In this document: positions 9,901 to 10,795 of the stretch, in pieces
How positions within the stretch are numbered: position 1 is the first letter of the stretch
Layout: each line of letters begins with the position of its first letter
Assembly (NCBI GenBank): GCA_018466975.1
Contig: JAENRS010000018.1
Span: forward strand, 1-10,795
Source: Sparassis latifolia
Taxonomy: Eukaryota; Basidiomycota; Agaricomycetes; Polyporales; Sparassidaceae
Length of the DNA: 10,795 nt
Direction of reading: 5' to 3'
Notes under the pieces: model-generated
The model's input: the letters and a program-made list of their open reading frames with translations, nothing else
Told to the model about the DNA's origin: nothing
Databases searched by the model: none
Position numbers and translations under genes: made by a program

Positions 9901-10795
9901 TTCTCGTATCCAGGGCCCTGCGGAATGATGGCGGCACAAGGGCCGTTGAGAGTATTGAACTCGTTCACCATAAGGCCCTCAAAACCGTATTTGATAGGCT
10001 GCACAAACATACAATCGTCAGCCTATTAATGCATGTGGAGATTAGGCTGAACGTACGTTGATGTAAGTGATCCACCGCAATGCGCCGATCATGTATGGCT
10101 GGGGTATCGCATAACCAGTGTACAGCACCATAAGTAGCGTAGAGAGACCAGCTATCGTCTGCGCAGGCGCAGGGTCGTTGAACGCAGCAGCAACACCGCG
10201 GAACCACGCCTTCATCGTAATCGTCATCGAAAATATTAATAGCAGGAAGGTGCTGAAAAAGTAACATCAGAGTGTGCGGACACATGAAGAGAGAACTGCG
10301 CACAAGAATTGACCGGCTGATTGCTGGAGATCAACGACGAAGTATAGTATGATAGAGAAACCAACGACGGTAACGAATGTCATAGGCACGTCAACGAGGG
10401 TCAACGCGAGCGAATCAACGAATGGGTGGTACATGGCTGCCTTAGCATGCCTCTGAACGATAGGTCGCTGCGCGAACAGAGCCGGTATCTCAGCCATCGT
10501 GAAGATGGCGGCGAACATGAGGGCGCTAGAGTCCAGATTTATGTTATCATAAGGATAATGTCACAGCAAATAGAATACCCACAAGAAAAGAACACCTCCA
10601 CGAGAGAAGTAAGTCGCAGTTGTGGACGAAAGCCGCAAGAAGATGGTCCCGACGATTACGGCCTCAACAACGAACACCCTACAAACGCCGACATTTCAGA
10701 ACGGCTAGCAAACAGAGTAGTGAGCAGAACATACACCGTGCTGAGGACCTGCGCCATCTTTGCCCCCTTGATGATCTGCACCCTGCGCAACATGA
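6965..10795 (-). CDS. PDR/ABCG full-size ABC transporter, C-terminal two thirds (5' end outside window)
   Basis: This is a fungal pleiotropic-drug-resistance pump (NBD1-TMD1-NBD2-TMD2 layout), acting in the plasma membrane to export drugs or metabolites with ATP. Exons, 5' to 3' on the minus strand: 10795-10735, 10678-10583, 10525-10304, 10252-10057, 9998-9783, 9723-9337, 9283-9180, 9121-9005, 8948-8834, 8783-8671, 8618-8454, 8399-8048, 7997-7710, 7657-7581, 7528-7431, 7377-7121 and 7072-6965 (TAG 6967-6965). They give 989 residues; the missing part, with NBD1, should be about 450-500 residues. Window residues 15-283 are TMD1 with an extracellular loop carrying C212, C232 and sequon N224-V-S. 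A charged, Ala/Ser-rich linker covers about 285-335. NBD2 has Walker A G-E-S-G-A-G-K-T (386-393), signature [15 protein letters not shown] (487-501), Walker B ending D511-E512 and H-loop H544. TMD2 spans about 660-970, with a large last loop containing C877, C893, C917, C920 and sequon N912-A-T. All frames close, so it looks functional; substrate cannot be told. Confidence 0.95.

Noticed and set aside
10679..10740. Donor placed two bases earlier (gtgtat, first base 10736) in the first visible transporter exon
   Set aside because: That junction puts the next exon into a frame with an early stop; the gtatgt donor starting at 10734 keeps the conserved membrane segment.

Overview
The window reads as nuclear DNA of a filamentous basidiomycete, probably an Agaricomycete (mushroom or polypore lineage). 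The evidence is the dense set of 48-67 bp GT-AG introns, the closely packed genes, the fungal-type PDR transporter, and a first gene that resembles a basidiomycete-specific protein group. All three main genes could be reconstructed exon by exon with every reading frame closing, so none looks like a pseudogene.

Layout. 1-755: upstream DNA with no supportable gene. 756-2253 (+): a three-exon, 463-residue protein resembling the fungal 2-oxoglutarate/Fe(II) oxygenase-like group, apparently lacking the iron ligands. 2254-2544: short intergenic region with two CCAAT motifs and a possible 5' UTR intron. 2545-5353 (+): complete 11-exon gene for the 75 kDa Fe-S subunit of mitochondrial complex I (NDUFS1 / fungal nuo-78), 748 residues. 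5354-6964: a 1.6 kb gap between two convergent genes, holding only weak exon-like ORFs. 10795-6965 (-): the C-terminal two thirds (17 exons, 989 residues) of a PDR/ABCG full-size efflux transporter; its first nucleotide-binding domain lies beyond the right edge.

The genes show no sign of working as one system: a respiratory housekeeping gene sits between an oxygenase-like protein of unknown role and a plasma-membrane drug or metabolite pump. I found no CRISPR array, rRNA, tRNA, recognisable transposon or new defence or mobile system. The points most worth a second look are the exon architecture around cluster N1b of the complex I gene, the apparently iron-less oxygenase fold, and the unexplained interval at 5354-6964.
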